NCBI GenBank assembly: GCA_028551475.1
Contig: CM052360.1
Coordinates: 25,490,682-25,554,681, forward strand
Length of the DNA: 64,000 nucleotides
Direction: 5' to 3'
Source: Casuarina equisetifolia
Taxonomy: Eukaryota; Streptophyta; Magnoliopsida; Fagales; Casuarinaceae
How positions within the stretch are numbered: the stretch's first letter is position 1; every line of letters begins with the position of its first letter. Under the pieces are notes generated by a model. It was given only the letters and a program-made list of their open reading frames with translations. It was not told the origin of the DNA and made no database searches. The position numbers and the translations under genes were made by a program. Positions 10,440 through 23,229 of this stretch are shown in pieces.

Positions 10440-12900
10440 ATGTTCTAAAGCAGCGATCATCAAAGGGGGGCCTGGTTAAACAATCAAACATATGAACATT
10501 ATTTTAAAAGTCATTTGATGCAAAAGTTTGACATTAAAAACCGGGGTGGTAAACAATCAAACATATAAAATAAACTTTTAAGCCATTTGGTAGAAAAGCT
10601 AGACATTGTTGTGGGAAAGGACGGGTGGTGAGACAATCAAACATATAAGCATTATTTTGAGTCATTTGATGCAAAAGATTGACATTAAAATCCAGCGTGC
10701 TTAACAACCGAACATATAAACAATATTTTAAGTCAGTTAATGCCAAAATTTCACTATCACACTGCATAAAAATGAAATTATTGAAAAAAGAAAGATAGGA
10801 GTAGTTAACAATCAAGCTCATAAGCAATATTTTAGTCCACTTGATGTCAAAGTTTCACTACTCTATTGTATAGAAATGACAATCATAGAAATAAATGGAT
10901 CATGGTGGCCAAGTTTCAACTTTATAAGCAATATCTTGACCATTTGATACAAAAAGTGTCACCATCCTATTGCATCAAAAATAATAATATTGTGGGAACA
11001 AAGAGATTAAGGTGGTCATTATTCAATCTACTACGGAAAATATGAATAATATTGCAAGTAGTTGATGCCAAAATTTCACCATCATGTCGCATAAAATGAA
11101 ATTATTATAAAAGAAGAACAAATAGGAGTAGTTAACGTTCATACAAACAAAATGGATGATGGTGGCCCACTTTCAACTTTATAAACAATATTTTAACCAT
11201 TTGATATAAAAGTTTCACCATCCTATTGCATTAAAAGTAATATTATGATGGGAACAAGGAGATTAGGGCGGCCATCATTCAATCTGACAAGGAATATATA
11301 AATAATATTTTAAGCAGTTAATGCCAAAATTTCTCTATATGTCGCGTAAAAATAAAACTATTGTAAAAAAAATAAGAAAAAAATAAGAAAAAAAAAGATA
11401 AGAGTAGTTGGCAATCAAACTTACAAAGAGTATTTTAAGCCACTTGATGCCAAAGTTTCACTATTCTATTGCATAGAAATGACAACATAGAAACAAAATG
11501 CATCATGGTGGCCGAGTTTCAAAATTATAAGTAATATTTTAACTGTTTGATACAAAAATTTCATCATCCTATTGCATCAAAAATAATATTATTTTGAGAG
11601 CAAAGAGATTAGGACAGCCATCATTCAATCTAATAAGGAATATATAAATAATATTTTAAGTAGTTAATGCCAAAATTTCACCATCATGTTGTATAAAAAT
11701 GAAATTATTGTAAAAGAAGAAAGATTGGAGTAGTTAACAATCAAGCTCATAAGCAGGATTTTAAGCCATTTTAATGCCATAGTTTCACTAACCTATTGCA
11801 TAGAAATGACAAACATAGAAACAAAATGCATCATGGTGGCCGACTTTCAAACTTATAAGCAATATTTTAACCATTTGGTAAAAAAGTTTCACCATCCTAT
11901 TGTATCAAAAATAATATTTTTGTGGGAACAAAGAGTTTAGGGCGGCCATCATTCATTCTTATAAGGAATATATTAATAATATTTTGAGTAGTTGATGCCA
12001 AAATTTCACCATCATGTTGCTTAAAAATAAAATTATTGTAAAAGAAGAAAGTTTGGAGTAGTTAACAATCAAGCTCATAAGCAGTGTTTTTAAGCCATGT
12101 TAATGCCATAGTTTTTCACTAACCTATTGCATAGAAATGACAATCATAGAAACAAAATGCATCATGGTGGCCAACTTTCAACCTTATAAGCAATATTTTA
12201 ACCATTTGGTACAAAAGTTTTGCCCTCTTATTTTATCAAAAATAATATTATTGTGGGAACAAAGAGATTAAGACAGCCATAATCCAATTTGATAAGGAAT
12301 ATTTTAAGCCCTTTGATACATAAGTTTCATTATCCTATTGTGGTAAAATGATTTTATAATGAGAAAGAAGGATGAGGTGACCAACATTAAACCCTTTGAG
12401 CAATATTTTCATTTGGTGTAAAAATTTTACTGTCCTATTACACAAAATATTTTCTAGAAGTGACAATCATGGAAACAAATGGATCATGGTGGCCAACATT
12501 CAACCTTATAAGCACTATGTTAACCACTTACTACAAGATTTTCTCCATCCTATTGCAGCAAAAATAATATTATCGTGGGAACAAAGAGATTAAGGCGGCC
12601 ACCATCCAATCCAATAAGGACTATTTTTAGCCATTCAGTAGATATGTTTCGTTATACTATTGCATAAAAAGGATTTCAGATTGATAAAGAAGGACAGAGT
12701 GACCAACATGGAACCTATGACATAAAAATTTCATTATCCTATGACATAAAAATGTTCCAAAAAGAAACAAAAGACTTGCAATGACCAACATTCAACCTAC
12801 TAAATAATATTTTAAACCATTTGATATTGAAATTTCTCTATCCTTCTGTATAAAAATGATATTAACATGCAAATAGAGGGATAGGAGTGGTTGACATTAC
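10440..12900. repeat. Higher-order tandem repeat, ~330-bp period built of ~110-bp units
   Basis: The marker 'atggtggcc' occurs at 10902, 11159, 11505, 11833, 12164 and 12486, spaced 257, 346, 328, 331 and 322 bp. Each period contains about three related ~110-bp units with 'agcaatattttaa.ccatttgat.caaaagtttcac' followed by 'cctattgca..aaaatgat'. The units are of three recognisable types in a fixed order. Edges are degenerate, and stray units lie at 2175, 20080 and 22600. No open frame is conserved across units, so it is non-coding. Confidence 0.8.
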
Positions 12901-13382
12901 GACTCCAGACCATGGAAATGTAATTTGAGGTGTTTGGCCTACTCCAGACTTTGCAAAAAACAATCCACACATTCTAGATGGTGTGCTTACTGAAGCGGTC
13001 TAGAAGTTAAAAATTTTCTTCCCTTAGATCTAATTTTTCTTTGTTAAGGATTTGCAACTCTTTCTTGTATATTTGTTTATATCTAATCAAGAAAAAAATT
13101 GTATCTTTTAAGGATATGAATCCTTTTTCTTTTATATTTCTTTATAAAATATACAACTGTCTTATATATACAGTAATTTTTTGTTCTAATCAGAATTAAA
13201 ATTTTTATAATTAACACTTATTTTTGTAAATTAAGTATTTTTCCTTTTCCAACCACGCCTAAGAATCCCATCATCGATTGTTATTGTAATTAGTCATTCA
13301 CAAATTTTGTGTAGAAGGATTGATCTCTAAATGTTGTATGTACCCTTAAGATCCAATCAGTAAATATAAACAAATGATAAAT

Positions 13383-14017
13383 GTAAACGAGAGAAATCGA
13401 CGTTTACCAGTGAAAATTCCGTCGGTGCACGTGGTTAACGAACAGACATGGGAATCACAGCTTTGGAGAATAAAAAATGTTTGGCAAAGTTAAAGAGAAA
13501 AAACGTGTCTTGGGCACCGAATTCAACAGTCTTTTCGAAATAAGAGACCGTCAGTAACTGTGACTGCCAAATTTTTTTTTGTTTTCCTTTTAAAATCAAA
13601 ATTTACGTTTAACGCAGCTCGCGGAACGACGATGAATAATGTAACTTCTTTATTTTTTGGTTTTCTCAGATATTAAGAAGAAATAAGGGGAAAAAAGGGA
13701 TAATAACAGCTGGGAAGCACCGCAGTTAACGAATTTAATAAGTGATCATTAACCGTTACGTCCTTTTTTTTTTTTGAAGGGGGGGAACTTTATGAAAATT
13801 TCTCTGTTACGCTGAATTGATTATAACATTCAAGAGTCACTTTTCTGAGAACGATAAGCCTTTAAATATCGCCCTGCGCCGAAGCTAGATTTCTTCATCT
13901 ACAAATAATATTTGCGGTAGTCTAGAGACACAGTAAATTTGTGCTTTCTCGTTCCAATATAGAGCAAGACATCGGTGTGAATCTCTTACGTTTGTTCATT
14001 TATCATCATCTACGGAA
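13383..14017 (+). promoter_or_regulatory. Promoter and 5' leader of DC1 gene A
   Basis: Aligns with 27960-28521 upstream of DC1 gene B, starting at 'gtaaacgagagaaa'. A TATA-like 'tttaaatatc' lies at 13861-13870, about 150 bp before the first exon ATG at 14018; in gene B the matching site has drifted to 'cttaagtgtc'. Conservation of the leader 'atcggtgtgaatctctt' in both copies supports a transcribed 5' region. Confidence 0.5.
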
Positions 14018-14316
14018 ATGGCTTTGACATTACATCCTTTAGCAGGTTTGAACTCTTTCTATCCTTATCTCTTTGTAAATTGGCGTAAGCGTTAGTAGTT
14101 ATGTTTAATTTATGTACTTTAAATATTCTGATCACTTCGACATGGCGTAACATCCACTCTTCTATTGTTTTGATAAATGGTTTGATATGTGTGTATTGGT
14201 AAAACTTTCGTTAATAATTGTCTTATTTAATATGTGTATGGTTCTTGGATAAATTTGAGGACTAACTATATTTAGGCGGATTGTGTGATTGCATCTGTAA
14301 GAGAGGGAGACAGAGA
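14018..14316 (+). other. 5' exon, 230-bp intron and overlapping upstream ORF of gene A
   Basis: Exon 1 with ATG 14018 ends at 14045 before GT; the acceptor TTTAG ends at 14275. If spliced this way, the exon-1 frame runs out of frame across the main ATG at 14316. In gene B the equivalent frame (ATG at 28522) ends at a TAG before the main ATG. This suggests a conserved short upstream ORF in the leader rather than an N-terminal extension. The splice choice is inferred from the two copies. Confidence 0.45.
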
Positions 14317-16719
14317 TGCAGGTTGGAGATTGCAGTTTGTCGCATTGCTTAATCTTTTGTGAAGAATTTGCCCGTGATGACTGCAAGAATGATTTGGTTT
14401 GTTGGGTGTGCAAAGAACCAGTATCAGGATATCCTATCTTCAAGTGCTTGGAATGTGACTTTGTACATCATAAAGTGCGTATCCAGCTACCAAACTTGAC
14501 AAAAATGGACATGGAACATGATATTACAGAAAGACATCACTTGATCTTGCTAGAAGACATGGAGGATGAGTACAACAAAAGTAGGTTGTGCAGGATGTGG
14601 GAAACTAGCATCAAGTCCCGCCTACAGATGTTCCATCCCCCATTGTGCCTTCCACCTCCATAAATCATGTCATCAATTATCCCACGCCATACTGCACAAC
14701 GCACACGCAAACCATGCCCTTATTCTCATATTACCACCACCTCGTTATTATTGTGATCTTTGTATAAGAGATAGAGACAAGAAGACTACTTTGCTTTACG
14801 GTTGTCGTCTTTGCAATTTTGATATGGATAGCAAATGTACTTCTCGTTGGGACATTATTGGGAGTAAGAAAAAGATGGAGGCTGGAGATTATAGCATATG
14901 GCATTACTTAATCTTTTGTGAAGAATTTATGAATGATGGCTATGAGAACGATGGAATTTGTTGGATGTGCGAAGAACCAGTATCGGGACATCCTGCTTTC
15001 AAATGCTTGGAATGCGGCTTTGTACAACACAAATCTTGTACCCAACTATCAGACTTGACAGAAATGGACTTCTTGCATCATATTAGGGATAGACACCACT
15101 TGATCTTGCAAGAAGAGACAGAGAATAATGCTGAGGGAGTAGTTTGTGTGGGATGCGGGGAAGCAGCATCTAATCCCGCCTATAGATGCTCCATACCTAA
15201 ATGCACTTTCCATCTCCATAAGGCATGCCATCAATTATCCCATGCCATACAGCACATCACACACCCGGAGCACCCTCTTGTTCTTACCATGCCAGGTTTT
15301 TGGGCTTGGTGCGGATTCTGCGGAAAAGATAGAGAGAAGGAGACCACTTTGCTTTATAGTTGTCGTCCTTGCAATTTTCGGTTGGACAACAAGTGTGCTC
15401 CCTCTTTGAAAATAACTGATTGTAACTTCGACCCACACACGTTTATTCTTTGTCAAATGCTGGTCCCGTAAAAATGTGAAGCTTGTGGTGAAGCAACCAA
15501 TGATTTTGCCTGCCAATGTAGCATCTGTGGGGTTTTGACTCATCCTATGTGTGCTTCTTTTCCACGCATTATTAAAATTACAACACATCATCATTTTGTC
15601 TCGCGCACCTATTGCCTTCGTCGGGTTAAGAAGTTGGAGAAGGCAATTTGTAAGCTCTGTTGTAAGAATGTGAATACAGAGTATGGAGCTTATTATTGTC
15701 CAGAATGTGATTATATTACTCACATGAAGTGTGCAAAAGAGATTCAGGACACATCAACTATTAATTCAGAAGGCACTGAGTTTGAGGACTATACAAGACA
15801 TTTGGTTTATTTGATTGAAGGGTTAAATGGAGAGGAGGATAAAGTAGTTGATGTCCCTTCAAAGATCAACCACAACAATCATCCCCAACATGAGTTAATT
15901 CTCAGGTTTGAAGATTCTAGAAATGACAAGCAACTCCACAAGAATGACAACCGATGTGCGGTATGCATGCAATTTATTATCTTTCCCCCATTTTACAGTT
16001 GTGAGGATTGCAACATTTTTGTCCACAAGAGATGTGCTAAACTTCCTAAAACCGTAAGGCTACCAGAATTTGGCAAACGTCAATATACGCTCTCTTCTCA
16101 TCTATTATCGTCCACAAATCATTTATTTCAGTGTTCTACATGTGACATTTATCGTCATGGCCTTTTCTACAAATCTGGAAAAAAAAGGATTGACGTCCAG
16201 TGCTTTTTGATTCCGGAAACCATTAGTCACAAATGTCACGGACACTTGCTCCATCTTCCTATACTACGAGATTTCAAGCTGAAAGAAATTTGCATTGGTT
16301 GTGGTAGGAATATTAATGGATGGGACCGATACTTAATGTGCTCAGAATGCAAGTTTTGGCTGTGTCCTAAATGTGCAATCCTTCCACTGGTTGCAAAATA
16401 TAGATACCATCCACATCTCCTAAAGCTCACTCACACATGTGATGATGATTCAAATGAATATTATTGTGTAATTTGTGAAGAAAAATTGGATCCAAAATAT
16501 TGGTTTTATTCTTGTATAGATTGTGATTTTCCAGCTCATATCAAATGTGTCATTGGTAGCAGCTTGCAAAGTGGAAGACATGAGCATCCTGTGATACTTG
16601 TTAGAAAATGTGAGTACTCACTTCAATGTCATTTGTGTGAAAAAATCATAAGAAATTATGATAGGGCTTTTGAGTGTAATCAATGTAAATTTAATTTTCA
16701 CATTAAATGTTATTATTGA
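14018..16719 (+). pseudogene. DC1-domain (Cys/His-rich C1) gene A, two modules, broken
   Basis: A plant DC1 protein gene: many C-x2-C / H..C motifs that bind zinc, in a family linked to stress and hormone signalling. A short first exon (14018-14045) ends at a GT and is joined over a 230-bp intron to an exon starting at 14276. The main ATG is at 14316. Module 1 starts at 14316 (MQVGDCSLSHCLIF) and module 2 at 14875 (MEAGDYSIWHYLIF), 559 bp apart; each has CWxCxEPV, FKCLECxFVxHK, CxGCG and YRCSIPxC motifs. A distinct C-terminal half (15480-16719) has further motifs and ends KFNFHIKCYY. Two breaks are visible: a one-base slip in the A-rich stretch near 14575-14585, and an in-frame TAA at 15469-15471, after which the same frame continues unbroken. 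Otherwise it is close to complete, so it is a young pseudogene, or intact with sequence errors. Confidence 0.85.
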
Positions 16720-17094
16720 ATATACTCTTGAATGTTATTGATTGTACTCTTAAATTTCACATGTCATTGAATGTCCCTTAGATTTTCATATTGAATTTAC
16801 TCTTGAATGTCATTTGTGTAAAGAAAGTATAAGAAATGATATGGTTCTTGAATGTTACTATTCATAATGTCTCTTCATTTTTTCACATAGTTCTGGAAAA
16901 ATCTTCATCTCTCTCAAATTTCATTTTACAACTCTGAATACTATACATAATGAAGTGAAAATTGACTTGTGTGTGTGAGTTGTAATAAAAAAAAATTAAA
17001 GAAAAACGAAGTGAAAATTGAAGACCTTTAAAACCTATAATTTGATTGTAATTTTTTTCATATACTTTTAATTGTATTGTAATTATTTTTTACA

Positions 17095-17265
17095 TCTTTC
17101 CGATAAATGATGCTCAATTCTCATTTTAAGCGTCATAATAAAACTTCAATGGAAACCACTTACTCTTTGTAACTTTTAGTTGCACATCATTTTCATCAAA
17201 CTCATCTAATTCACATTTTTCCTTGTCTAAAATTAGATGAAGTTCAAAAATATCAAATAAATTGG
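17095..17265 (-). pseudogene. NFU: NFU middle-exon remnant, block A
   Basis: The reverse strand gives peptides such as DENDVQLKV and ELHLILD, which follow EIDGNVVRVKL and EIRPYLISD of NFU proteins. The nucleotide sequence also aligns with 46100-46260 of the NFU gene at 43.6-47.8 kb. It has stops and many substitutions and lies convergent to DC1 gene A. It retains the ~20-bp segment that is missing from the better-preserved copy. The same remnant is present at 41405-41570. Confidence 0.65.
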
Positions 17266-18003
17266 CTTCATTTTTCTTCTTAACTCAAATTAATAAAATG
17301 TACCCTTTAAAGTTCTAAAATTATCAAGGCTAAACTCATGATTTGAAGCTTTGAAATTTTTATTTACCTACTTCAGCATTATCTCATTAATGTATTCAAA
17401 TTGTTGTATATAATCATGGCTAATTTAATCAACGACTCACTTGCAAATTTTCCAAAACTTCAAAGCACTCTAGCATTAAAGAAAGTTAGAATCATATATT
17501 AAATATACGTTTATGAAAAAATTAGGAATTACTAACCATAGAATATTATGGGGAAAAAAAAGCTAGGATCATGGAGGAATTTCTAACCATTGTGCCATAG
17601 AAGGTTTACATGAACTAAGAAGTGAAATTAAAAAACTAACACATAGTGAAAGTGACTCTCATAAATGTCACTGAACCAAGCACTGTTGTAACAAAACCCA
17701 AAAATAGATAAATAAACATATTAATTGGTCCGTATAACAGTAGGTTTATTGGTTATTCTATCAAAAAGTACAAATTGAAAGTTCTTATATATATCTAGAC
17801 TCATTGCTAGGACAAATCCTAAATTTAAAACCTTTTACCATACGGCTCTCAAGTGCACTAGATGCAAATTTGGTGACCATGGAAATAACTGTTTTTTCAT
17901 GTATTCTGAGAAACCTTTATCAAGATGTAACACAACTTTATAAACAATTATTAGTTGCAAGTATTTCTCTCTATTTTAATCAAAAGATTTTAAAGAAATC
18001 GAA

Positions 18004-18140
18004 CTGCTGCGATAGCTGGAATTTTCTTGGTTTTTGTGTAACAGCCATCCGTACAGTCACCGGCAACGGGTCCCGTAAGCTGCAAGGAAGAATGCAGGTT
18101 TTGCAGTCTGCAGGATTAAATCAGCCGGCGTAATCAACAA
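18004..18140 (-). pseudogene. NFU: NFU last-exon remnant with internal deletion, block A
   Basis: The sequence 'gaactgctgcgatagctgg' and the following bases match the reverse complement of the NFU last exon at 43601 onward ([14 protein letters not shown] region). After about 18085 the match jumps to intron-like sequence equivalent to 43905-43960 ('atgcaggtt.tgcag'). Hence about 0.2 kb, including the exon's upstream two-thirds, is deleted. At about 18148 the sequence switches to the gag-like unit. Confidence 0.65.
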
Positions 18141-18147
18141 TTGACGG

Positions 18148-19600
18148 TACCCTCGGGCAGACGTAGGTCGGAGGAAAAATAGTAGACTCGTCTGAACCAA
18201 AGACGTGAAAGAATCTTGGAAATCTGTGTTCTTTTGAAATGCATTTGGGAACATAAAAGAAAAAAACGGGAAGCCTTCCCCTAAAACATGAATCCATCTT
18301 CTCAGAAAACCCAGATTACAATTCCTCTTGCTTTATCTTCACGTCCCATAATCGGTCTTCAACTAAATGGGGCCAATTACTGTGTATGGAAGACGCGTCT
18401 CCTTCCGTATTTACAAGCCAGCCGTCTCCTTCCCATCGTGGATGGTAGCCTGCCATGCCTACCAGTGATTCCATCCCAAGTCCACGAAAATGGCGGACAA
18501 AAAATTTATTCCAAATCCAGCCTTTGAAGAATGGCATACACATGATCAGATTGCACTTGCGTGGCTTCTGAATAGCGTCTCTGACTTCATTGTTACACTA
18601 ACGTCTAAACTTACAACTTCGGCCGCGGTTTGGAGTTTCCTGGCAACTGCATACGCTGCCAATGCCAGTGTGCCTGCAGGGACCACCCCCCGTGCAGCGT
18701 TTTCTCTGTACCAACCGCAGGGACCACAAACCCACTTCTATCAGACCATTCCGCCGGCCAAGTCGGCCGCTTCTGATCTCGCCCTACCGACCCAGATCAC
18801 CCATCAACACCCGCACAGTGCTAACAGGGCACATTGGGGCTGGATGAGACAACCAAAATGTCAGATTTGTCTCCGATTTGGGCACGAAGCAATCAGTGTA
18901 GCGGAGATTACAACCCAATTTTCAGCAGTACGCCGCCGCTGCCGCCTCAGTCGCTTGTGATGGCCGGAGGAACTTGGTTTCCTGACGCGACCCATTATAT
19001 TATAAGTTAGCCCATCCCAACTATCTGCTGGCTACCCATATTCAAGTTCGCTGTTGATTACAGGTTACGTATCAACTTTTTTTATTGTTATGTTTTCCTA
19101 TTAATTCCCTCAAAATTATTGAAGTTCCGTTCGTTTCATTACCAAAATATTGTTGGCTGTTTCTATAACTTGTACTTCAAAGATTTGATCAAAGCTGAAA
19201 GAGTTGATAATGTTCTTATTAGCTGTAAATTGTCAATTGGATCTGACATGACTCCCATTTCTCTCGTTTTTTTGTTATCTTCCCTCGTTTTCATAGAATA
19301 TCACCTAGGGCCCGATACTATTCAAGGATGGGTGCATAACAAAGAGGAAGCTGCATACCTTGCACGGGACGAATGGGATGGAGAATACTGTCCGGAGGAT
19401 GAATGGGAAGGTGAACAGTACCCAGAGGAAGAATGGGAAGGTGAAATACTACTCAGAGGCAGAAGAGAAAAGTGCATACGAAGAAGTTGAATCTTTCTCA
19501 CGGTTTACAATTGTGGGATAGGCGGCGGCAAGCAAGTTTGTCGATGGAAATAACCTTTCCATTTTGTCTTCTTTTTGGACCAAAATCCGACAAAGGTTTA
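18148..19600 (+). pseudogene. Copia-gag-like pseudogene with acidic tail, copy 4 (best preserved)
   Basis: The frame from ATG 18288 gives MNPSSQKTQITIPLALSSRP, then LQLNGANYCVWKTRLLPYLQ, a copia-type gag N-terminal signature, and LLPIVDGSLPC. A one-base slip near 18500 moves to the 18490-18960 frame: NPAFEEWHTHDQIALAWLLN, SAAVWSFLATAY, PRAAFSLYQPQG and a zinc-knuckle-like CQICLRFGHEAIS lacking its last Cys. After an intron-like gap, the 19290-19490 frame carries EYHLGPDTIQGW and an acidic repeat (DEWDGEYCPE, DEWEGEQYPE, EEWEGE). A WFPDATHY-like peptide just after 18975 recalls the start of a copia protease. There are no further pol domains. It is retroelement-derived; a past role as a host gene is possible but unproven. 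Confidence 0.65.
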
Positions 19601-20079
19601 TGCTCCAGAAGGCTGGGGGAAAAATAAAAATAAAAATCAAAAATCAAAATGTACCGCTTTGCACTTCCTTTGATTGAAAGAATCAAATTTCCTACTTTGG
19701 ACGCTAAAGAATGAACAATCCACTCAAGATTGTTTAAAATCGAACAAGAGCAAATTAAATACATGGTGATATCTTGTGGGTTTGCTTTTCTTCCCAGGAA
19801 TGCAGTGCAATCAGGTTCCTTTCTTCTGGGCCTTCTCCATACCACAATCCTCAAAATACAAAAGCAAATGTCATGGAAGTGCCGCACTTTGGAAGGCCAA
19901 GATTAAAAATAAGCCAACACCCATAGTCTCTAGAACCCTGCCTTGAAAAAGGACTCGGGGGAGTTCTGGTCACTGCAGTGTGACCATTAACTGTAAAGTT
20001 TTTATCTTTCATCTTTTGGGGCATTATAAGGAATAAGTCAATATGTACCACCAAGATTGTTAGGTTGACCAATAAAATT

Positions 20080-20345
20080 TTTAGCCATTTAATACAAAAA
20101 TTTAACTATCCTGCTTCACAAAAATGATATCACGTGATCAACATTTCAGCTAATAAGCAATATATTAAGCTGTTTGATGCAAAAGCTTCAATATCTTATT
20201 GCGGAAGAATGATTATCATGGAAATGGAATGATAGGGATGGCCGATCTTAAGGACCCCAAACCATGAAAGTCAAACTTAAAGTCGTTCGCGTGTTCCAAC
20301 TTGGAAAAAATAGAGTACATGCAATCTGGATAGCGTGCTTATTGA
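20080..20345. repeat. Stray ~110-bp repeat units with flanking element end
   Basis: Repeats the array phrases ('ttagccatttaatacaaaaattt', 'aagctgtttgatgcaaaagc') and then 'cgatcttaaggaccccaaaccatgaaagtc', which recurs at 58515 and, more decayed, at 12895. The shared ending suggests the satellite-like units travel with one larger dispersed segment. Confidence 0.55.
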
Positions 20346-22260
20346 AATAAAGTAGAATTTTTTTTTCCTTCCAAATAGCTCTTGCTTTCCTTTATAGGTT
20401 CACAACTCTAACATACAAATTACTTCTTGTATTTCCATTCATCTACGTATGATTTGTTTTTGTTCTTTTTACCATATCTCAACTAAAGCAACCTCTCCGA
20501 TCATAATAATGAGCTCTAAGGGTCGCATTCATCTCTACACCAAAGTGTTCATGGATCTTCTTATGCAAATAATAAGACTAATATTGTTCTTTATATGTTC
20601 TTTATATGTTCTTTATATGTACTTTGTTATATGAGTTTCTTCTTATTTTTAGTTGTTTGTGGTTTTAGAAAAACTTCACCTCTTAAATGCATTTCTATTT
20701 GTATTAATATGAGTTTATTTTAGTCAAAAACAACTTGCTTTTGTTTCTCAAAGTTCATTTTACAACTCTCAACATTGTTGATATCACTGAAATTGGTCTT
20801 TAGACTCTACACCATTAATGTTGCAAATGATAATAGTTAAATTGGATAGTAAAAGAAATATAATCCAAAGGAGGAAAGAAAAAGAGCATTCGTTCTTCTC
20901 TTTCGCAAAACCTGTGTTGGCCTCTTCTTTCCCTTGGTTTGCACCACACACAGAGTAGCCCTTCATTACCTATTTCCAATTGATTGATGGTTGTCCTCAA
21001 GTTGCCGATTGAATCCAAAAATTTTGGATTGTTACCAAGGTATTTGTATCTGATTCAAACGTTCTTCTCTTGATTCCAAAACCAAATGGATCTTAAATTT
21101 GCCAAACGCGCCCCATGCAATCCCAAATGACTTTTTATCGATTCACAAGAAGCTCCCAAGGATTCAAAATTATTTCTTCTTAAATTTTTGATGTTCTCCT
21201 TACTCGCTAGATATTACCTTGAGTAGAATGGTTACGTGGATGTTGCTATGCCAATTTCTACTGAAGCTTCAATATAGAAATCACTTCATGTTTGCATACA
21301 ATTTGATTCAGGATCTAAGATAATGATATAGTTAAAAGTGGTAGATGTCTTTATAATGAGAAAATTTTGTGAATTAAATGAAAATCACAGTAAGATTTTA
21401 GAGAAAACTTACAATGAATTTTATTTCACCTTGAAAACACATAAATTTCTTTGCACATATTTTATATAGAAAAATGCGTAATAAAATAGGTGACTTATAA
21501 ACCTCCAATAAAACGACTATCTAAATCTATGAATCTGTTTTCAAAAATCCTCCTCAAATTTAATATTTTGTACCAATAAAATAGCAGATTTGTAAAATAA
21601 ACCTTTAGCGGATCAAAACACAATTTGATTGGATGAACTTAAGAACTTTATGACTTTTGGATCTAGTGGCCCGTGTGTAAGCTCTCCAATAATAGACTCG
21701 CGGATCCGAAAAGTTGGGTCCAAAAGTCCCAAAAATTGGACCCATTAGTTTAATAAATAGAGATTAAAGGTCCAGTGAACTAGACTCAGGCCCAAAAGGT
21801 CTCTCTTTTCAATTTTTACTCTTCTTTCCACGGACCAAACATTAAATACATATCCAGCACAATGAGTTTCATGAAATGAAAGGCTACAAATAAGTCAAAT
21901 ATGAATGAGCAACCACTCCGAAGGTCGTTTCACAAATCAAACTTGATAAGATTAAATACATGCACAGTATATCTTCCTGGGGCTGTGCGTTTCTTATCTG
22001 CAACCCAAACATGACAAGTTTCTTTTGTTTCAGCTCCTAGAAAACAACAGCAATTGTAATTCAAGCATTGCGCTTTTCATAATCCACAAGAATCTTTCTA
22101 TTCATCGTTATCAAATGTGAAATGGGTTCCACCCTTTCAATCTCAATAAATAATTCAGCTTCTTTTTCTCCGAAGCCAATTCAACGTCAAAAGAATTGTT
22201 TCAAACATGGGTTCCGTCCTTTCACTGTCTCAATAATTTAGCTATCTTTCCAGTGAAGGC
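20346..22260. other. Interval without a supported gene
   Basis: AT-rich; open frames are short and lack recognisable motifs. About 21880-22100 resembles the 3' flank of the gag-like units (6720-6860, 19680-19860). I see nothing else. Confidence 0.45.
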
Positions 22261-22271
22261 AATTATGAAAC

Positions 22272-22346
22272 TTAGTACTCATTCACGTAAGCCCTGATGT
22301 CAGCCAAGATTCCTGATTGAATCCTCACAAGTTCTTTGAATTCTGC
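22272..22346 (-). pseudogene. Terminal-exon remnant ending in ADIRAYVNEY
   Basis: The minus-strand frame EFKELVRIQSGILADIRAYV is followed by NEY and TAA at 22272-22274. It is the second of at least four related exon ends in the window (2004, 24848 and 58396 are the others). The frame is open for 24 codons up to an AG that could be a splice acceptor. Family unknown. Confidence 0.4.
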
Positions 22347-23229
22347 CTTATAGTTTGACTGCCTGAGAGATACGTTGCTTTGTCACTTTTGTCAAAACTT
22401 TATCAAGACAATTTTAGGATAATCTTTTTTTTAATAACCATTTTAATATTCTAACTTTTAATTTAATACTTTTCACAGGCGAAGAAAACACTCACCTGAA
22501 ACCCTGTTGCAGGCTCAATCTATGCCATAAAGAAAGACGTCCATTAACGTTGGCAAATCATATTTAATTAATCATTTCCTACTTAGAGGGGGGTGTAAAG
22601 TAATAAAAATAATATTATTATGAAAATGGAAGAATCGGGTTGACTAACAATATTCTAAATCATTAAAATTTTATTAAAAAAATAATATTATCGTGAAAAA
22701 GAAAAAAGATCAGATGACCAACGTTTTAGCTTATAAGTAATATTTTAAGCTGTTTGCTGTCAGAGTAACTTGGTTTACTTTATCATAGCTGTGCGATTTT
22801 TACAAACAAACCATTTATCGTATTTTTATTCATTTTCATGTAAATTAACTAGAATTTAACTATATGATTAAACCGGTTCCATCAAACAATGATCCTTTAA
22901 AGGTCACATTCATCTCTCTTACCCTACGTTGAGGGATCTTCTGACCCCTTTGGAATTTTTGCAACTTCGCCAAGGCCGCACCAGTTGGCAAGCACAATAA
23001 TTAGCACTGTAAAAGGGTCTGGGAGTGCTGGTCACTTTCAGTGTGACCCCAGTTAGCTGTAAAAGCTTTTACTTTTCAATTTTTTAGCACGAAGATTAAG
23101 TTGAACTATGAGCAACTGTATTTGAAGAACAATCAATTGGTATTACCTAAATTCTTTATATAAATTATTATTATTCTTTCTTATTAAATTAGCCATCACA
23201 TTCAACAAATGTACGTGATAACATGCAAA

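Noticed and set aside
10440..12900. CRISPR-like regular spacing
   Set aside because: Units are degenerate, about 110 bp, without identical short repeats and unique spacers, and the setting is a plant nuclear genome.
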